Shown here one piece after another: positions 61,077 to 64,000 of a stretch of 64,000 bases of DNA. Under the pieces are notes generated by a model that was not told where the DNA came from, did not search any database, and saw only the letters and a list, made by a program, of their open reading frames with translations. The translations under genes and the position numbers were made by a program. The DNA comes from Impatiens glandulifera (Eukaryota > Streptophyta > Magnoliopsida > Ericales > Balsaminaceae): contig NC_061863.1 in the NCBI RefSeq assembly GCF_907164915.1, positions 8,929,882 through 8,993,881 of the forward strand, in the 5' to 3' direction. Every line of letters begins with the position of its first letter. The stretch's first letter is position 1.

Positions 61077-61083
61077 TATAAAT
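61077..61083 (+). promoter_or_regulatory. Putative TATA box of the CV-like gene
   Basis: TATAAAT lies 117 bases upstream of the ATG at 61194, with a CT-rich stretch (TCTCTCTCTATCTCTTCC) around the expected start of transcription. Confidence 0.5.
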
Positions 61084-61193
61084 GTGGATTTGCTGAAGCT
61101 ACAGTTCTCTATTCTCTCTCTATCTCTTCCAAATTTCCAATCCTCTGTTCATCCATCCGCCGTTGATATAGAAAAGAAAGAAACAGAGAGAGA

Positions 61194-61692
61194 ATGGGCG
61201 CCATGACTACAAGTTGCTACCTGAATCTCACGCCCCCAACTAAACCACTTTCAAACAAGATTATTATAACCCAAGTTTCATGGTAATCATTCCCATCTTT
61301 CTCCGATGATCATCTTAATTTTGAAAAAAAAAATAAAAAAATCTCATCTTTCCTTCAGGCCAAACAAAGATTGGAGCAAACGATGGGCGATCGGAGTTGC
61401 ATCCGTAATAATAAGTCTTGAAATAATGGGTAATGTTGAAGATGGATCTAGAATTACAGCCGTAGCAATGGCTAAGGAAGAGACGGAAACGACGGCGCCG
61501 GCGCCGGCGATTGGTAGGAGATGGAGCGAAAAAAGGATGTGTCCTTCATGGAAGAGTAATTCACTTGAGATTATAGTACCGGAAAATCTCCCTAGGCCGT
61601 TTACTCGCCGGAGATGGGAGGCCGTCGGTTATGTCCACCGCTCTTCACTTAAAGATGCCGACGCCTCCGTTAGTAGCTGTTTTAAAATGTAA
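61194..61692 (+). CDS. CV: CHLOROPLAST VESICULATION-like protein, two exons
   Basis: Exon 1 is 61194-61282 (donor TG/GTAATC) and exon 2 is 61359-61692 (acceptor TTCCTTCAG/G). Together they give 140 residues, close to the family's usual size. The split codon restores a tryptophan (SW-PNKDW). The N-terminus is rich in S, T, P and K with few acidic residues, as in a chloroplast transit peptide. The C-terminal half has the conserved family block: RRWSEKRMCPSW (residues 83-94), NSLEIIVPENLPRP (97-110) and RRRWEAV (113-119). In Arabidopsis, CV is induced in senescence and stress, enters the chloroplast, binds photosystem proteins such as PsbO and sends them out in vesicles for breakdown. Function here is inferred from that block. 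A second in-frame ATG is at codon 4. Identification is from memory of the motif, not a search. Confidence 0.75.
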
Positions 61693-61879
61693 AACTTGTA
61701 TTATTATTAATATACTGTAAATAAAATATGAAATGTTAAATGTTAAAATATGTTTATATAGGATTTATTTTATTTTAATTGTCTTTTTGTTTTAAATTAT
61801 ATTTTACTTGATTCGGCCTTTATGGATATGTTTAACGTTTGTTTGCATAATATCTCTTATATAATACTTAATTTTTAAA

Positions 61880-62110
61880 ATAGTGTCCGAGTCGAGACCC
61901 GTTGTTAATTTGGATAAATATGTAAGAGTAAATGGATATTTAAATCGAATTGTGTGTTGATCCGTCCATAAATTTAAAACAGTTAAAAATAAAATTAAAA
62001 ATATTATAAGTATATTTCGAACTTGCAACATAACAAAAACAAATATAACTCTTTAATCAATTAAACTAATAAAATTTTATATTTTAAATTCAACACTTAA
62101 TATGTTATAT
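61880..62110 (-). repeat. Dispersed repeat with tRNA-like core, copy 3
   Basis: Minus strand: GTCTAATTGATTAAAGAG as box-A-like part, then TTGCAAGTTCGAAA (complement of 62018-62031) as box B. The + strand has GTGTCCGAGTCGAGACCCG and GTGTGTTGATCCGTCC in the same places as the copies at 14480 and 28733. Confidence 0.5.
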
Positions 62111-62236
62111 CTATAAGTAACTAATTAATATATATATAGAATGATAATCAATTAAACTAATAAAATTTTATATTTTAAATTCAACACTTAATATGTTATA
62201 TCTATAAGTAACTAATTAATATATATATAGAATGAT
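62057..62236. repeat. Perfect tandem duplication, two 90-bp units
   Basis: The unit from AATCAATTAAACTAATAAAA to ATATATATAGAATGAT occurs at about 62057-62146 and again at about 62147-62236, with no differences seen. The lack of divergence points to a very recent event. Confidence 0.88.
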
Positions 62237-62640
62237 CCTTCATTTTTTTAAGTATTTAGATTATTTGATCGAAAGCTGTGATTAATTTAGATATATATGA
62301 GAGTAAATTAAAAATATGACCGTATTTTTTTTCTTAATTTTTATATCATTACTTGTCAAAAAAAAATAAAAAAAAATTACATAATATGTAATAATATATA
62401 TAGTAATTTTATATTATAAGTTAACTCAAAAGATTATAATAATTAAATCTATTTTGCTTTTAAACATAATTTTTTTTACCTTCTTTAATTGGTAAATAAA
62501 CAGTATAAATTGAATCACAAAATTAAACTTAGTCTAACTAGAAAAAAAAAACATTTTAATAGAGAAATTTTCACTTACAAAATTTAAAAAAATTAGATAT
62601 TTATATTTTTTTTATTGACAGTAATTTATTCAATTTATTT

Positions 62641-62700
<60 letters not shown>

Positions 62701-64000
62701 AAATTAGTTGTTTCTATTTATTATTTTATTTATGAAGGAAGAGTGAAATAAGTCGTACATGATTGTGGAATTATTTTGAGAAGTGTAGTACGAATTAAAA
62801 TTTTAAAAAAGTACGAGGTAGTACAGTTCAATTATTAAACAAATATTTTAATAAGAAAAACAAAATATAAACTATTACACAAAAATAGACATCCTTTCTT
62901 GACATTTTTTTTCTTTCAATCATTACTGATTTTAAAGGTTTTATTTTTGTTCCTTTTTAATTACAATTTTATATGATAAGAAATTATTTAATTATTTAAA
63001 TTTTAAGTTCAATTTTTAATAGAGTTTTTTTTTTTAGAATTTGATTATACACATGAACATTATAAATTAAAATAAATTATATATATATATATTGGTTAAC
63101 AGTATTGTAAATAAAAAATTAATTAGATATTTAAAAAAAAAGAATAAAAATTTAAATTGCAATTCCAACTTAGTTATGATGTAATTGAAAATTACATTAA
63201 TTTGAATTTAATTGAACTTAAAATTATAATTTAAAATGAGGTAACAAATTTAAAAATTAAAATTAAACTCCTTAATTATATTCAATTATAATTCGAATAC
63301 TATTACCAAACATATCAAGATTTATTTTCTATTTAAGTTGCTTAACGAATTTATTTTGATTTGTCTACACTAACAAAAATGTAAATTGAAAACATAGAAA
63401 CTATTAACATGTTAACTATTAACATGTTTCATGGAAGTTATACGGAAGTTATGTAATAATTGATTAGGCCATATAATCTTCAAATTGATTAAAACATTCT
63501 AAAACAAGTTTTTCAAATGTCTTAAAATAATTTTGTAGCTAAACATTCCTTTGGGAAATATTCATAAGTAACTTGTATTATAAGGTTAAGTTAGTTAGAC
63601 TTGAGTGTGTCATATAAATCATATGAGAATTTTGTATTTTATTTTAAAAAAGGCACGTGTTAGGATAACTTAATCCTCAAAGTTTACGTGGGTGTCCTAA
63701 GAACATTCTTTAAGATAGATTTTACCTCAAAACTAATGTGTTTCAAAAATTCTACAAGCTCAAGTTGAGGAAGGTGTTTGAAAATATAACTAGCAATTCA
63801 CGCGCCATGAAGATTTCACGTCTCCTATCATGTTTTGATTTGATTATTCTCGAGAGTATTCGCTAATGTCTTAAATATCAATAACTTTGTATGTTTTTGT
63901 TAATCACACTATCATCATCTTTATATAGGGAAATCAATAACAATGACAAGTTATGTCGTCCTTAATTAACCGACTCGATCCATTAATGAGTATGTAACTT
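62237..64000. other. AT-rich intergenic DNA, no gene
   Basis: Apart from the (TA)n tract at 62645-62696 nothing could be named. The last 400 bases are somewhat richer in G+C, but no coding frame was recognised. Confidence 0.5.
62645..62696. repeat. (TA)n microsatellite
   Basis: TA run of about 52 bases. Confidence 0.95.

Noticed and set aside
1..64000. A novel defence, biosynthetic or phage-like operon
   Set aside because: Both strands were scanned; all coding signals are plant transporter, CV-like or transposon genes, and nothing points to a clustered multi-gene system beyond the PDR pair.

Overview
This is an AT-rich stretch of plant nuclear DNA, most likely from a eudicot. The evidence is many-exon genes with plant-type GT-AG introns, Copia LTR retrotransposons primed by initiator-tRNA-Met (TGGTATCAGAG), hAT-like and LINE debris, long (TA)n tracts, and two gene families I recognise from plants: full-size ABCG (PDR) transporters and CHLOROPLAST VESICULATION. 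There is no bacterial-style operon, CRISPR array or phage module. I cannot name the species.

Layout. 1-5279: intergenic DNA with a tRNA-like repeat remnant, a 1.6 kb degenerate minisatellite and a GC-ended dispersed repeat. 5280-10411: a complete but dead Copia element (TSD TCATT) that ends about 530 bp upstream of the next gene's ATG. 10940-22713: an intact 23-exon PDR/ABCG gene (1,426 codons), whose intron 3 is long and TA-rich and whose intron 21 carries a nested, minus-strand Copia fragment. 22714-29748: intergenic DNA with a duplicated 205-bp block, a hAT transposase remnant, a G-quadruplex tract, a LINE remnant and Helitron-like ends. 29749-36494: a second, heavily decayed Copia element. 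36495-41517: AT-rich DNA without genes. 41518-48467: two broken copies (A and B) of the first three exons of a PDR gene, interleaved with four copies of one hAT-like non-autonomous element. 48468-56806: a second PDR gene (exons 1-23) that keeps almost every splice site but has an 86-bp frameshifting deletion in exon 9 and a nonsense codon in exon 11, so I call it a young pseudogene. 56807-61193: AT-rich DNA. 61194-61692: a two-exon gene for a CHLOROPLAST VESICULATION-like protein. 61693-64000: AT-rich DNA with repeats.

How it fits together. The two PDR genes are tandem paralogues with the same 23-exon structure, including an unusual GC-AG intron 4. The 5' end of the downstream gene (promoter, exons 1-3, part of intron 3) has been tandemly triplicated. 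The breakpoints and transposon positions give an order of events: a hAT-like element landed upstream of the promoter; a first duplication made copies A and B and truncated the second copy of that element; a second duplication with different breakpoints made copy C; further elements then landed in intron 1 of A and intron 2 of B. Only the upstream PDR gene looks able to make a full transporter. All exon boundaries were worked out by hand from splice signals, frame continuity and comparison of the two paralogues; no alignment or database search was run.
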